A program made the translations under genes and the position numbers. The notes below the pieces were generated by a model. That model worked only from the letters and a program-made list of their open reading frames with translations. It made no database searches and was not told the origin of the DNA. A stretch of DNA of 64,000 nucleotides from Salvia splendens. Lineage: Eukaryota; Streptophyta; Magnoliopsida; Lamiales; Lamiaceae. Shown piece by piece: positions 1 to 11,525 of the stretch (its first letter is position 1; each line of letters starts with the position of its first letter). The stretch spans positions 8,239,708 to 8,303,707 of the forward strand of contig NC_056052.1 in the NCBI RefSeq assembly GCF_004379255.2. The letters are read 5' to 3'.

Positions 1-77
1 GAGGTATATGTGTGTGCATATGTTTTGAGCTTGAACATATCATCATGCTGTTGGAGGGAGATCTTGTTTATATATAC

Positions 78-3000
78 CTGAAACAAAATGTAACCAAAGA
101 GCAAAGCAACCGTGATAATGAGAGCGATAAGAATGAAGACTTTTTTCACCGACGACGAGGTGATAGCATTTTGAAGCTCAAGGATAAGATATGGCACCGA
201 AGCTACCAACACCAGCCTGGCCGTCCAGCTCGTTTCAACGTCTGTAGTGATACTAGAGCCGGCTACATGAGAACCAACGGCCACAGGTTAGATCGAAACT
301 GTGATTTTTTAGTGTTCAGGAGAGAGGGAAATTTCCAGCACCTGTGGCAGTTTCAGGTTCGGAAGTATCGATTCCAGCATCGTCAGCCGGATCGGAACTT
401 CCGAGCACGACGGTAAGGCCCCATATCAATGTGAGAAGGATAGCTACTCCTCCAAGCACCATCCCCATTCCAGATGTCACCCGTGCTTGAGCCTCTTCCG
501 TGGTACTCGTAAGTATTGGTACTTGATTAAAACACACAGGATTTTATAAGAAAGCAAGCAGATGATTTTGTACGTACGAATAAATGTGGTTGATAACGCA
601 ACTTCTGAATATAGTTAATTATATCACAACTTTGATAATTTTCTCAATTGTTCTATTGGTTTGGGTTTGGGTTTGGGTATGGGTGAAATTATGTACATGA
701 TTTTGAAGCCAAAAAATCTGTTAGCCTGATTTTATATTTTATACTCTCTCCATTCGCCATTAAATGTCTCATTTTTTCTTTTTTCTTTTTTCTTTTTTCC
801 GTCCGTCAATAAATATTTCATTTCACTTTTACTATATTTGTTAAATCGACCATATATTCCACTAACTCATTTAACTCACATATTTTTATAAAATCAATAT
901 ATAAAAGTAGAATTCATATTCCACTAAAAAAATCTACCACTTTAATTTATAAAGTCAAACATTTCTCAAAATTTGTGCCGGTCAAATATGACATATTTAA
1001 TCATGGGCAGAGGGAACATTATATATTAATCCGACTTAAATATATACTCCCTTCGTCCTCCATTAAATATCTCAATTTTTTGTCGGTCAGACAATAAATG
1101 TCTCATTTCACTTTAACTATATTTAGTAAGTGGACCATATATTCCATTAACTCATTCCAATCACATTTTATTTTAAAACTTAATAGTATATAAAAGTAGA
1201 ATTCATATTTTACTAATTTTTTTAATCTACTTTATAAAGTAAAACAATTTTTTAAAACTCGGCTCGGTCATGGAACATTTAATTTTCTCCAAATCTAATT
1301 CAATGCAATACAATACAGTTCGACCATTAAAAAACTTCAATTACAAAAATTAAAAAACAAAAAAGTTGACTGGGTAGCGTTACTTTATATTTATCGACCC
1401 ACTATGAAAATAGTAACTTGATAACTATGAAAACAGTAACTTGATATTAATAAACATAGAATTTTTCCATATTTAAGTCTTTGTTTTATCGACACCTACC
1501 CGCACGACTAATATAACGAAATAGGACATCTATATTTGTTTATTATTACATCGAACTGTTCTCTCATGTGGCGATTAACAGATATTGATCCATGTGCATG
1601 CAATCATTTTTTATTGTTTCCTTTCCTTAATCTTAATCAACAAGTTGTGTCACACGAAAAAAAATAATTCTAAATATATGAACAGTTATTTACTGGGATA
1701 ATCTAGTGATTATTTTATTCCATACTGCATCGTTGCTTCCTAAGATTTTGTTAAAATATTATTATTTGCTTCATCAAAATATTGTTGTATCTTGGCTTTT
1801 TATCTGTATCCCACTCCCACGCATAAATAAAGACAAAACTTTATTTACAGTTGTAATATCACGTTTCGTGATATTTCAACGACGACTTTTAGTTGCACAA
1901 AACATGGTGAGAATATTACTAGGGATTATCAATTGGTATATTCAGCAAGTATCAAAGAGAATATACTATAATTTCTTTTATTTTTAAACATGAGCAAGCT
2001 ACTTAAAAACATGATTAGCCACACCTATCATTTAATGGGATCTCAAATAATATTAATTATTAAGGTATGATAACTAATCGTGTGATTAATAATCCGGTCT
2101 TTGATGCAACAAATCAAGTCTTCAAAATAATTTGAACCCCAAAAGTGACTAAAGTATTACACTAGTATTTTTTTTATAGAGAAACTAAAACAATATACAT
2201 AATGTTTATAAAAAGAACTCCGGTGGTGGGAATTTCGTGACTTAAACATAATTTGAAGACTAAAGTCCTAAATTGGTATGGTATATTTGTCTAAAAAAAC
2301 TTTTTGATCCTATACATTCAATGTGTTAGTTTTTTTCCTTAAACAATATGTTTTGATCAATATTTAACGGTCAATCACATTTTAACCTGATTAAAGAGTT
2401 AAATTAACAGACCAAAATATATATTCCCTTCGTTCCATAGTAGTGAAAGCATTTCTTTCCGGCACGCAGATTAAGAAAAAAGTGTGTAATGTATTAAATA
2501 AAAACATAATAAAGTATGAGAGAGGGAAAAGTAAGTGGAAAGAAATGTGTTGACGTTTACTAAAAATGGAAATGACTCCATTACTATGGAACGTACTAAA
2601 ATGGCAAAATGATTCTATTACTATGGAATGAAGGGAGCAGTATATGACCAGAAAGTAACACATTTAATATGTATAAGCAAATAGTTTTTGCAATGTACGA
2701 GATCAATTTTGGACATTAGTCTAATTTGAATCTTAACAATTTTATTACTTCCACAACCTTATGCAAAAGCAAAACGACCTAAAACCTCTATTCATTCCCA
2801 CTGTTATACTTATATGAATATGTAGACGGTTTTTCAAATATGACTAGGGTTTGATAAGTCAAAATATAATTTTGAATTTCGATTCAAATGTAAATAGTAA
2901 AACCCACTCAGTAATTAATTAACACGTTATACCTAGCTAGACCAATTATCGAATTTCATTTCAGAATTAAGTAAGTCAAACTCTATGAAATTAAATAAAG

Positions 3001-3388
3001 CATGAAAATATGTATACTTACAAAGCATCATAACGAGCTGCGGAATCGTGCCGAGGAACTGAAACACGCTGCCGCCGACGACGCCCGGCCCGATGATCTG
3101 CAGCCACAGGTTCGACCCAGCGGCGACGTAGCTCCCTCCGATCGACAGCAAAATATTGTACACGACGATCATGAACAGCAATCCCCAACCATTGGTGGAG
3201 CATGGCAGGAATCCGTACACCGGCTCGCACGTCACCGTGGCGGCCGAAAGAGGCGCCCACTGCAGAAACTTGCCGCCGTCGCCGTCGATGTCGGAGACGG
3301 AGCTCCGGTCATCGGCGATCGAGCGGCTGTGGGCTAGGTGGCTGATTGCGAGGAGGAGCAGAGACGAAACGACGACAAATCGTGTCAT
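78..3388 (-). CDS. NCL: NCL-type sodium/calcium exchanger, 5' part (runs off left edge)
   Basis: Three exons are visible on the minus strand: 3388-3022, 521-342 and 262-78. Phases agree (codons split 1/2 at both introns) and the last visible donor is CAG|GTATAT at 78, so the gene continues beyond the window. The first exon starts with a hydrophobic signal peptide (about residues 1-22). It is followed by an acidic linker, a conserved C-x-x-x-YGFLPC motif, and membrane segments including a GSNLWLQIIGPG-type stretch that opens the first Na_Ca_ex domain. Exons 2 and 3 add two more membrane segments. Known NCL proteins are cation/Ca2+ exchanger superfamily members with central EF hands, found in plant membranes. 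The EF hands and second exchange domain would lie to the left, outside the window. Intron 1 is about 2.5 kb and holds three MITEs. Family assignment is firm; exon 3 and its acceptor (ATGTAG) are inferred from conserved hydrophobic sequence and phase. Confidence 0.88.
744..1018. mobile_element. Stowaway-like MITE in NCL intron 1 (degenerate)
   Basis: It begins CTCTCTCCATTCGCC after TA and ends in GGCAGAGGGAACA. The outer 30 bp on each side are imperfect inverted copies of an ATTAAATGTCTCAT-type sequence. A C(T)5-rich run lies at 768-800. Confidence 0.55.
1047..1290. mobile_element. Stowaway-like MITE in NCL intron 1 (right end decayed)
   Basis: The left end CTCCCTTCGTCCTCC follows TA. The interior closely resembles the MITE at 744-1018 (shared ATTCATATTYYACTAA and CATATATTCCA stretches), so the two are family members side by side. 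The right end has lost its terminal repeat. Confidence 0.5.
2424..2640. mobile_element. Stowaway-like MITE in NCL intron 1
   Basis: TIRs TTCCCTTCGTTCCATAGTAG and its inverted copy (CTATGGAATGAAGGGAGCAG) are flanked by TA. About 215 bp, no coding potential. Confidence 0.7.
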
Positions 3389-3549
3389 CGTAGCGGTTGG
3401 GTTTTGGAGGGAAAATTGATGTGAAAATTAGGTTTTGATGTATGGATTTGGGATTTGGGGGGTTTGGATGGAGCTGCATGTGTGGGCCGTGGGGCTTTTA
3501 TGTGTGTTGTTTATGCGTGTGAGTTGATTTTAGTTGTTATTTTATATTA

Positions 3550-3805
3550 CTCCCTCTCCCTCTGTACACATTTCTTAGTCAACACGGAATTTTAAGAGCT
3601 ATTGGTTAATGCGTTTAACCGTTGAGAGAAAAAGTAGGTGTAAATATTAAAATAGGGAGCAAAAGAAAAATGAATATTTTAATAGAAGTGAGAAAAAATC
3701 GTTGAGTATATTAATTGGAGAGAAAGTTTCAAATATAGAAATATGTCATCTTATTTGAGACAAACTAAAAAAAAAAATGTGTCATCTTAAATGTGACGGA
3801 AAGAG
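3550..3805. mobile_element. Stowaway-like MITE upstream of NCL
   Basis: It starts CTCCCTCTCCCTCTG after TA and ends ACGGAAAGAG before TA. Inner inverted copies of a CATTT-CTTAGTC / GTGTCATCTTAAATGTGAC type are visible. It lies about 160 bp 5' of the NCL start codon, so it may overlap that promoter. Confidence 0.6.
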
Positions 3806-4173
3806 TATTATATAATAATATATAATAAAATACAATTAAAATGAGTTAATATTTCACTTCCAAAAGTATTAAAAATGAATTGGATAATTAATAAGGTACG
3901 AACAAAATTAAAAACTGAAATACATGATAAAGAGACGTTATCACGGAAGGAGTAATAATTAAGCTTAGAAAAAAGAAAATAAACTTATTTGGGAACTTCG
4001 TAGGATACAGTATGTCCATAAGCCCCTCAAAGTTTAGAGATACAAAATATCCTACTCCTATGTATACAATATATGGTTCTATTAATTATGTTTTATATTT
4101 TATATTTTATATGGTTCTATTAATTATATTTTATATTTGTGTGATACTGGAGTGTAAAAGCTATTATTATATA

Positions 4174-4363
4174 TTTCCTCCGTCCCATAAAAATATGACA
4201 TATAATATGACATGAGAATTAAGATGAAATTGGTAAAATAAGATAGAGGAGGAAAATGATTAGTTAAAGTAGTGTTAGTGGATAGTGAGACCTAAATTAT
4301 TATTAGTAATTTAATGGTGGTATAAGTTTTGATAGAAATGTCCATATTTTTGTGGGAAAGAGA
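4174..4363. mobile_element. Stowaway-like MITE, degenerate
   Basis: The left end TTTCCTCCGTCCCATAAAAA and the right inverted match (CCATATTTTTGTGGGAAAGAG) pair over about 18 bp. The right end abuts the Harbinger fragment. Confidence 0.5.
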
Positions 4364-4364
4364 T

Positions 4365-4955
4365 CGTCCGTCGCGCTAGTCCACTACTGCGACAGGCTAG
4401 CGAGTGACGGACGAGCCCGACGGACAACCTCTTGTCCGTCGGATAACGCGCTAGTCCGTCCCCTAGTTCGCTATTGTGGGCTCCCGACGGATGAGCGGAC
4501 GAACTAGCGATTTTTTTTATTTTTTTTTCAGAACTCTATATATACGGCTCGTTGCACTTCATTTTCATTTGCACTACTTGTATTAACAAGTTTCTCTTCT
4601 TTTTTTCTAAATCCCGAAATGGCTGATGCAGGTGGTAGTGGTGGGGATGCTGATGACGTAGGCCAGCGAATTAAAGAAGAGTTGCGGGCCTATACATCCG
4701 CGGAGATAAATCACCTGATACAAGCGCCCTTGCATTTCCCCGTATTCGTGTCAAAATTTTAGTTCCGTATTTGTGAATTTGTGATTTTGTTTGTTGGGAT
4801 GTCCTGGTGCTAGTCCTGGTGCTTGTCCACTATTGGGCAGTGGGATGTCCTAGTGATGTGACAGTGCAGTTGGATGTCCTAGTGACGTCGCAGGAGGTGT
4901 TTTTGGCTAGTCCTAATGCTAGTCCGCTGGGATATCCGCCCTATTATGGATGCTC
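4365..4955. mobile_element. PIF/Harbinger-like fragment, left end unclear
   Basis: The right end GGATGCTC is followed by TAA (4956-4958), matching the other Harbinger right ends here. The GC-rich left part is built of CGTCCGTC / GCTAGTCC motifs, repeated as inverted variants on the right (GGATGTCCTAGTG and similar). Between them lie a TATA box (CTATATATACGG near 4535), a pyrimidine-rich leader and a short ORF. No clean left TIR is seen, so the left boundary is approximate. Confidence 0.5.
4619..4762 (+). pseudogene. 47-residue ORF in Harbinger fragment, possible transposase N-terminus
   Basis: The ATG follows a TATA box and a leader of about 80 nt. The ORF is a Gly/Asp-rich start followed by a charged helix (RIKEELRAYTSAEINHLIQA), then runs out of recognisable sequence to a TAG. 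This resembles the start of a plant Harbinger transposase whose body has been deleted, but the similarity is too short to be sure. The position after a promoter-like leader inside a Harbinger-type element is the best support. Confidence 0.3.
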
Positions 4956-5023
4956 TAAGTAGCCTTTTGTTCTCTTCCCAAAAATAGGAATATAGGAAAT
5001 GGCAGAAGATTAATATATATTTA

Positions 5024-6112
5024 GAGCATCCACTACGCTGTTCCCCATCGTTCCTTAACCGTTCCTTAAACTACTATTTGCGGGTCCCACTATACTTTTT
5101 AACTCCATTCATTAACTAAGGAACGGAACCTGCAACCCTCCGTTCCTTATCCGTTTCTTAACCGTTCCTTAAATTACTATTCATTCAATTTCATTTTATA
5201 TTTTTATTTCCAACCCAATTCAATTAAAACAAACACACTTCATTAAAATTAAAATAACATTACAACTTAAAATTCAAAAAAATAGAAAAAGACATAATTA
5301 AAATCCTAAAAAAATAAAAATGACATAATTTAAAAAAATAGAAAAAGACATAATTAAAATCCTACATCGAAAGTGGAACATAAAACATTCAAGGATGTCT
5401 CTATAAAAGAGAAACAGCCAAGAGTGAGTTTGTCCCACGTCGAAAGTGGAATATAAAACATTCAAGGTTGTCTCTATAAAAGAGAAACAACCAAGAGTGA
5501 GTTTGTCCCACATCGAAAGTGGAACATAAAACATTCAAGGATGTTTCTATAAAAGAGAAACAACCAAGAGTTTGTCCCACATCGAAAGTGGAACATAAAA
5601 CATTCAAGGATGTCTTTATAAAAGAGAAACAATCAAGAATGAGTTTGTCCCACATCGAAAGTGGAACATAAAACATTCAAGGATATCTCTATCAAAGAGA
5701 AACAACCAAGAATGAGTTTCATAAATTCGCAAGCCCATCAAATATATATGGACTATTACGAATATCTTGTATTTATTTATTTGTAAAAATTATTTTTAAA
5801 TATAAAAATCAATTTTTATAAATAAAAATATTTTTTTAAAAATATATTTTAAAAAAATGAATTACTGCGTCAGCACGTGACGACGCCCACTCGCGGGCCG
5901 GCGAGTGGGCGTCACGCATGCGCTGGGAGCTCGCCACGTCGCCTCGGCGCGTGGCGAGACGTGTCGTGCCGCGTCTCGCGGCTACGACTCGCAGCACGAT
6001 ATGGGCACGACATGGCGACGACACGGACGGCTATAACGCGTGTCTCCGCGGTTTCGTTCCGCAGACACGGAACCCGGCACCGTCACCGTGAAGGCACTCG
6101 TTGCGGATACCC
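5024..6112. mobile_element. PIF/Harbinger non-autonomous element carrying a snRNA-promoter-like array
   Basis: The element is flanked by TTA (5021-5023 and 6113-6115). The TIRs are GAGCATCCACTACG on the left and an inverted GGGTATCCGCAACG on the right. Layout: a TTCC-rich end, an A-rich segment, a tandem array (5362-5720), an A/T segment, then a GC-rich end with the palindrome CCCACTCGCGGGCCGGCGAGTGGG. Both end segments closely match those of the ORF1-bearing element at 51928-53834. That element has ORF1 where this one has the array. No ORF1 remains, so it could move only with help in trans. Confidence 0.85.
5362..5720 (+). repeat. Tandem 73-bp units, each with plant snRNA-type USE plus TATA box
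   Basis: There are five units with starts near 5362, 5432, 5505, 5574 and 5647 (the third is about 4 bp shorter). Four begin GTCCCAC(A/G)TCG, which is the plant snRNA upstream sequence element RTCCCACATCG; the first is mutated (CCTACATCG). Each is followed after 32 bp by TATAAAAG (ATCAAAG in the last). In plant snRNA genes a gap of about four helical turns goes with RNA polymerase II, so this spacing fits the Pol II class. No snRNA body follows. It looks like repeated promoter modules; activity is untested. Confidence 0.7.
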
Positions 6113-6674
6113 TTACACCACTATTTCTTGATAACAGTAAAATTTAAATGTGTGCATCAACTTATCATTGAATTTGCCACCAAAATATCATGGGATAGTT
6201 AAGAAATTTTTGGAACTTCATACTTTATCATTCAAATTTTAAAATTCAAATTTTGAAAGGTGCCAGACAAATCAGAATTTGACTAATTACTTCATAAGTT
6301 TATAGACAATTAACCATAAAAAGAATACAAAAGGTACATCAAAACAAAATAAAAACAACTTTGATATATTTGAAGGTACGGATTTTCATGACCCTATATT
6401 TATGGTATGTTTGGTAGTAGTTTATAAAAATGACTAATATTGTTACTTTAAATTGTCTCTTTGTTTGTTAAAGTTGATGAATTCCCGAGATATGTACTGA
6501 ATAAAGTGTTATTATACGAAAACTAACTAGTTGAATTAATTACATTGTGTAATAAACACAATCACAAAACTTTAGCTCTCTATAAAAAGAAATTAATAAA
6601 CTAAAGCTAGCAGAAAAAGTGGGAGTGTCACCTTTGTCCGAGCACATTTGCAGTGCTTGCGGAATATTGCATAA
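6113..6674. other. Spacer between Harbinger elements, no gene seen
   Basis: AT-rich sequence with no supported coding region. A short ORF over 6619-6828 runs into the next element's end and has no family resemblance. Confidence 0.6.
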
Positions 6675-8264
6675 GAGCATTAGCAATGGGGCGTCCTTAG
6701 GTGCGCCACGTCACCAGTTTTATCCTCCTACCTCCCCACCAGCACTGGGGCGCCCTAAGGTGCGCCCTATGGCGCGCCACATCATCATTTTATTGTTTTG
6801 TTTAATTAATTTAACTGTTTTCAAATAACAAGTAACGAGTAAATAAAAAACGATCTAAATAACAAACGGCGAAGTTTTAATAAAAAAAAGTTACATCATT
6901 GAACTAATAAAAAAAAAAACTAAGTCGGACCAATTCCCAACTTCCGACGCAGCTCATCGAGTAACGCCCGGAGATATTCGGCTTCGTCTGGGTCGGTACA
7001 CTTTTTGAGGGCCTTGTGCATCTGCAACATCGTCCTTGCCATCGACGCTGTTGCTAACGACTCAAACGCGGTGGCCGTCTGGGTCGGGAGCTCTACCGGG
7101 ACCGGAGCTTGGGTTGCAGCGGTCGACGATGAGGTCGCGGTCGCCTTCCCCTTGGCCTTCGCAGCCTTGACGCCGGGAGGACGCCGGACGGACACCGGTG
7201 TGCCGGAACTCCCTTCATCCACGTACGTCCGGTTGAGGTCAACCGGGTGATTGCCGCTGCCGCTGCTCGTGTAATCACCAGCTTCAGTGGTCTTCGTCCT
7301 CTTCGGCGCACCAGTGTGCAGAATTCCACCTTGGAACTTCTGCTTGTCCCTCAAGAGCGCTCAGATGGCCTCGTGCTTGAAGTCGCCGTACATCGACCGG
7401 CACGACAACAGCGCTTTAGCGCGCACGTCGCTCAAGCTCTCGCCGCTCCCCTGTGACAGCGTGAACTTCTCGAACTCCGCTGCGTACAAGTTCACTTGCT
7501 TCTTGACTTGATCCCAGTGCTTGCGGAGTTGCTCACGCTTGCGCTTGTACGCGGTCGGCGGCTTGACCGAATTGTAGAGGTCTGCGATGCGTTCCCAGTA
7601 CGCGATCTGTCGCTGGTTGTTCGCGAATATCGGATCTTCCGATATATCTACCCAACACCGGGCCAAAGTGAGAGTTTTGTCGTCGTTGTAGTTCGTACGG
7701 CCAGGGGCGTACTCATCGCAATCACCGGGAGGCAGCAACTTCTGCGCCCGCTGCCGGTTCCGCTTCTTTCTGGCTGGGGTGGAATCGGTCGCGGCGGGGT
7801 CGGGATCGACCGCTGCGGTTGGGCGGTGCGGAGACGGCTCCATGTCAGACAACCCATACGATTCCGTACTAAAATCGGGATCGTAATGGGTGTTGGTGTC
7901 GAACGAACGATAATCGCCGGGTTCTGTACCCGGCCAATGCGCCCCTGCGCTAAACGTAGGACTATTGGGGCTTGAATCCATTTCGTAGTAATTATGTAAA
8001 TGTAAGTTTCGAAAATGAAATCGAGTGAAATGAAATGTTACAAATGAACGGTATTTATATAAAAAAACGAAACCGCGTGCCATCGTCCGCGACCTCCACA
8101 ATGGGGCGGACGATGGCCATCGTCCGCGACAGCCGCAATGGGGCTGACGATGGCCATCGTCCGCGCTATCCTCCGCGACCGAAGTATAGGGCGCGACTAT
8201 CGTCCGCGCCCTATGGCGCGCACCCGCAATGGATGCGGACGATGGAAGGCCATTGCGGATGCCC
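6675..8264. mobile_element. PIF/Harbinger element with ORF1 only
   Basis: TAA duplications lie at 6672-6674 and 8265-8267. TIRs are GAGCATTAGCAATGG and inverted GGGCATCCGCAATGG. Subterminal parts repeat GCGCCCTA/TGGCGCGC and ATCGTCCGCG motifs. Inside is a minus-strand ORF1 (6920-7981) with no transposase ORF2, so it is non-autonomous. Confidence 0.9.
6920..7981 (-). pseudogene. Harbinger ORF1 (Myb/SANT-like DNA-binding protein) with one nonsense codon
   Basis: Reading from the ATG at 7981, the frame encodes an acidic/proline-rich N-terminus and a basic patch (about residue 75). A tryptophan-containing trihelix/Myb-like domain follows (CWVDISEDPIF ... YWERIADLYN ... LRKHWDQVKKQVN). The chain continues through a DVRAKALLSCRS-type helix to a Ser/Thr/Ala-rich linker and a C-terminal helical tail (EYLRALLDELRRKLGI). 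One in-frame TGA at 7361-7363 interrupts it; the frame is open on both sides, and a TGG tryptophan there would fit the family. Database names such as 'glutathione S-transferase T3-like' are often given to such ORFs, but they are Harbinger ORF1, thought to help transposase bind DNA or enter the nucleus. Confidence 0.82.
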
Positions 8265-9429
8265 TAAGTAAATAATTTTAAATAACAATCTGCATAATTA
8301 AACAAGTCAATCTGCATACGTTGTTAAACAATCCTTATATGTTATATTACGATCATCATAATCATAAAATATAATCAATATAACTTTAAATACAATCCAC
8401 ATAGTTAATTAAGCAAACCTACATAATTTTACCAAACAATCATTTTAAAGTCACAGTAATAAAATATAATAAATATGACGTCACTTGTTTTGCAATGGCA
8501 AGTTTATTATTATAGTATTATTTAGTTTTATAACATAGTCAATACTAATAAGGGTTTAAACTTTAAATTGAGAACCAAACTTCGGGCTTAAATACGCAAC
8601 TTTTTAAATATTATTCAATTGTTTCCGAAATACTCGTGTAGAAGAATTCCTCAGCACAACAACGTGTCCAATTCTCACATTTTTAGGGTCAAATTTACAG
8701 ATAGATAAGAAAAAAAATGAACCGAGAAATATGGCATAGCACATGAAAAAAGATTTCTATTGTGTTTTTATTTGATTGCGTAGTTTACATTACTAATATA
8801 TGTATGCGTGGTGACGAAAGTAACGTGTTCTATGTAATTAAAATATTAAACAATATATAACTTCATATGTAGAATGAGTTTGCTTCAAAAATATGATCTA
8901 ATTCTTCCATTTAAAGTTTACATGACGAAGCCAAACTAGCCTGCCTACTTCTATTTTTAATTTTAATTTCATCTTTGTATAGTTGAGCTGGGCAAATGAG
9001 AATATTTATTACCAAGTTGCGGTGTAATTATATAATCCATTTTTACACCTAATCATGCTTAACGATATTCGATTGACTTGGATTTCTATTTGATTATTAA
9101 CCACTTGTGCATCAAATGAAAATCAGGCACGGGTGCTAGAGTAAAGTAGTGTGCAAACAACGTACATTTGATATGATTCATTAAATCACATAAATAAAAA
9201 AACTAGAGTTATAGTAATATATGTCTTACGTGAATAGGGTATGTTGACAACTAATTAATAGTAAGTGACGTGAATAGGATATGTTGACAACTAATTAATA
9301 GTAAGTGACATCAAGAAGAGTATAGAGGCATCAAACCACAATATACTGTACAATTTACTATGGAGTATATAACAAGAGATGAAAAATCGAAATAAGGTTA
9401 TAAATTGCATAAATTTTAACGAAATACTA
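8265..9429. other. AT-rich spacer with a 40-bp tandem duplication
   Basis: No gene is seen. A 40-bp unit containing GTTGACAACTAATTAATAG occurs twice in a row at about 9231-9309, differing by one or two bases. Confidence 0.6.
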
Positions 9430-9674
9430 CCCCCGTCCCACAATAGGAGTCCACATTTGACTCAGCACGGGTTTTAAGAAATGTAGAGAAAAATGAGTTA
9501 AAAAAGTCATTGGATTAAGGGTCTCACTTTTATTTATTAGTTTCACAATGAATGTGAGTGGAATGAGTTAATGAAATGCGAGTCATACTACTGATTTATA
9601 GTAAAAATAAAAGTGGACTCTTGTTATGTGATGGACTAAAATAGTAAAAGTGGACTCTTATTGCGGGACGACGG
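9430..9674. mobile_element. Stowaway-like MITE
   Basis: TIRs are CCCCCGTCCCACAATAGGAG and its inverted copy ending GCGGGACGACGG, with TA on each side. The inner arms pair as AGTCCACATTTGACTC-type repeats. About 245 bp. Confidence 0.75.
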
Positions 9675-9892
9675 TAATAATTTACATCTCAAAGAAAGCT
9701 ACTTGTCCGCCTGATATGGCTGGTGGAAGTTATATGACGTACATAAATAAATAAATATGTATCCCACCTACTAGCATTTTGATAGAAATCACCTAGTTAA
9801 TCCAGCTCAAACTTCAAAAACCCACTGTATAACCAAGTTTATAGAGCTTAATTATCATACAAAAGTTACCATATTTTGCTAGTTTTATTTTA

Positions 9893-11139
9893 GAGTGAGA
9901 TGTCTCTTTAGTCCATAACCTTTTGGATTGTGACACCACTAACCCTTAACAAAAAAAATAACGGCAGATGACTTTAATGTTTAATATAATCACGAATGCA
10001 GTGTTTTTAGTCACTTTTCGGACGAAAATGCCCAAATGGCTTGAAGGGCATTTTTGGCAATCCCTAAATTCGCTGACATATGAATTCTGTCACATTTCTG
10101 TCAGCAACATTTTATGTGATTTCTTAATAAGTTATGAAACTTCATACGTGATTAAAGTTTTGTCGTTATTTATACAGAAAAAAACTTCTCATATCCCTCT
10201 ATTTCTAGTTAGTGGTAACAACTAGTTTTATCATGAAGGAAATACATTGAGATACAACAAAATTTATGGAAAAGTGAAGTTATTTATGCAATAAAATCTG
10301 AATCAATAATACACAGAATAAAAAATATTTCACATTTAATTAAATGATATAGTAATTATTTTCGAAAACACTGACATTTAAAATATTATTTCATTATATA
10401 TCATCGAACTAATTTGTTACTCTAATTAGAGTAATACGATTTTTATAATTGATATTTTATTGAAAATTTTAATTTAGCTTAAAACTGAAATTTTTAACAT
10501 AATCTTTAGATATAAATTTTTGCATAGTTTCTTACCATTCATTATTAAATTGAAACATAAGTAATATTTTGAAAATATTCAAGCATATGATATTAACTAT
10601 TTAGTTCTTGATTTTTTTATTAATAATAGTATTTAAAATTAAAAGAATGTAAATTTAAAAATTAATACCGTAAAATTAGGATGTTTTCATAATAAATAAA
10701 ATTAATCCGTAAATCAAGGTAAAAAAATAAAGAAAAATTAGGGGACATAGAAACACGGAAAATTACTAAAAAGTAAGTTTTATAAGAAAAAAAGAAAGAG
10801 TCTCATTTTATTATTTTCATATGAATTAATGCATATAATGATAAATCTGTATATTATAAAAAATAGAAAGGTAAATAATGACGAAATTTTAATTAAGTAT
10901 GAAGTACCAGAACTTATTTGGAAATTACATAATAAGTTGTTGACATAAATGTGGCAGAATTATATGTCAGCAATATAATGGAGTTACAAAAATGCCTCTA
11001 TAAGACCTGAGGGTGTTTTAGTCTGAAAAAACATCATTTCTGATTATATTGAACGTAGGGTCCTCTAGATCTATTTTTATTTTTAGGGGTCTATGATGTC
11101 ACAATCCAAAATGTTAGGGACTAATAAGACAGTTCACTC
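9893..11139. mobile_element. Mutator-like (MULE) non-autonomous element
   Basis: A 9-bp direct duplication TTTATTTTA lies at 9884-9892 and 11140-11148. The ends are inverted over about 50 bp: GAGTGAGATGTCTC and inverted GAGTGAACTGTCTT, then TTAGTCCnTAAC and TTTTGGATTGTGACA on both sides. The 9-bp duplication with long TIRs is the MULE signature. The 1.25-kb interior is AT-rich and has no convincing ORF. Confidence 0.8.
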
Positions 11140-11372
11140 TTTATTTTAAGGTGCCCCAACCAATAAAAAGAAATTTAAAAAATTAAGAATATCAATTTTA
11201 GCAACAATTCTTAGAATTTCAGAAGTTAAAACAAGATGGCATTTCGACTTATGATATGTCCAACCAATATTTATTTAATAGTAAGTAGATTAACACCCAA
11301 ACTAATTTCACAACTTGAACATTTACACTTTTGGTAATAGATCAAAATAGTAATGTATTTAGATTTTTTATA

Positions 11373-11525
11373 CTCCCTCAATCTCACATATTAGGAAATT
11401 TTTTCGTCTATGAGAAGAGACTCATTCTTCACTATCAATTTTTTTTAATATTTCTCTTACTTTACCAATTATGTATTAAAATTTATGATGTTTCAAAAAT
11501 TTCTATTTTAAAAAGACGGTGGGAG
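11373..11525. mobile_element. Stowaway-like MITE, short
   Basis: It starts CTCCCTCAATCTCACA and ends AAGACGGTGGGAG, with TA on each side. About 150 bp. Confidence 0.55.

Noticed and set aside
655..690. GGTTTGGGTTTGGG run resembling telomere repeat
   Set aside because: The unit is TTTGGG, only three copies; the plant telomere unit is TTTAGGG.
3002..3419. Plus-strand ORFs over NCL exon 1
   Set aside because: Shadows of the minus-strand exon, which has the signal peptide and family motifs.
5298..5676. ORFs through the 73-bp array
   Set aside because: Repeat-driven; the array is better explained as promoter-like units.
5362..5720. CRISPR-like repeat-spacer array
   Set aside because: Units are contiguous with no unique spacers, and the genome is a plant.
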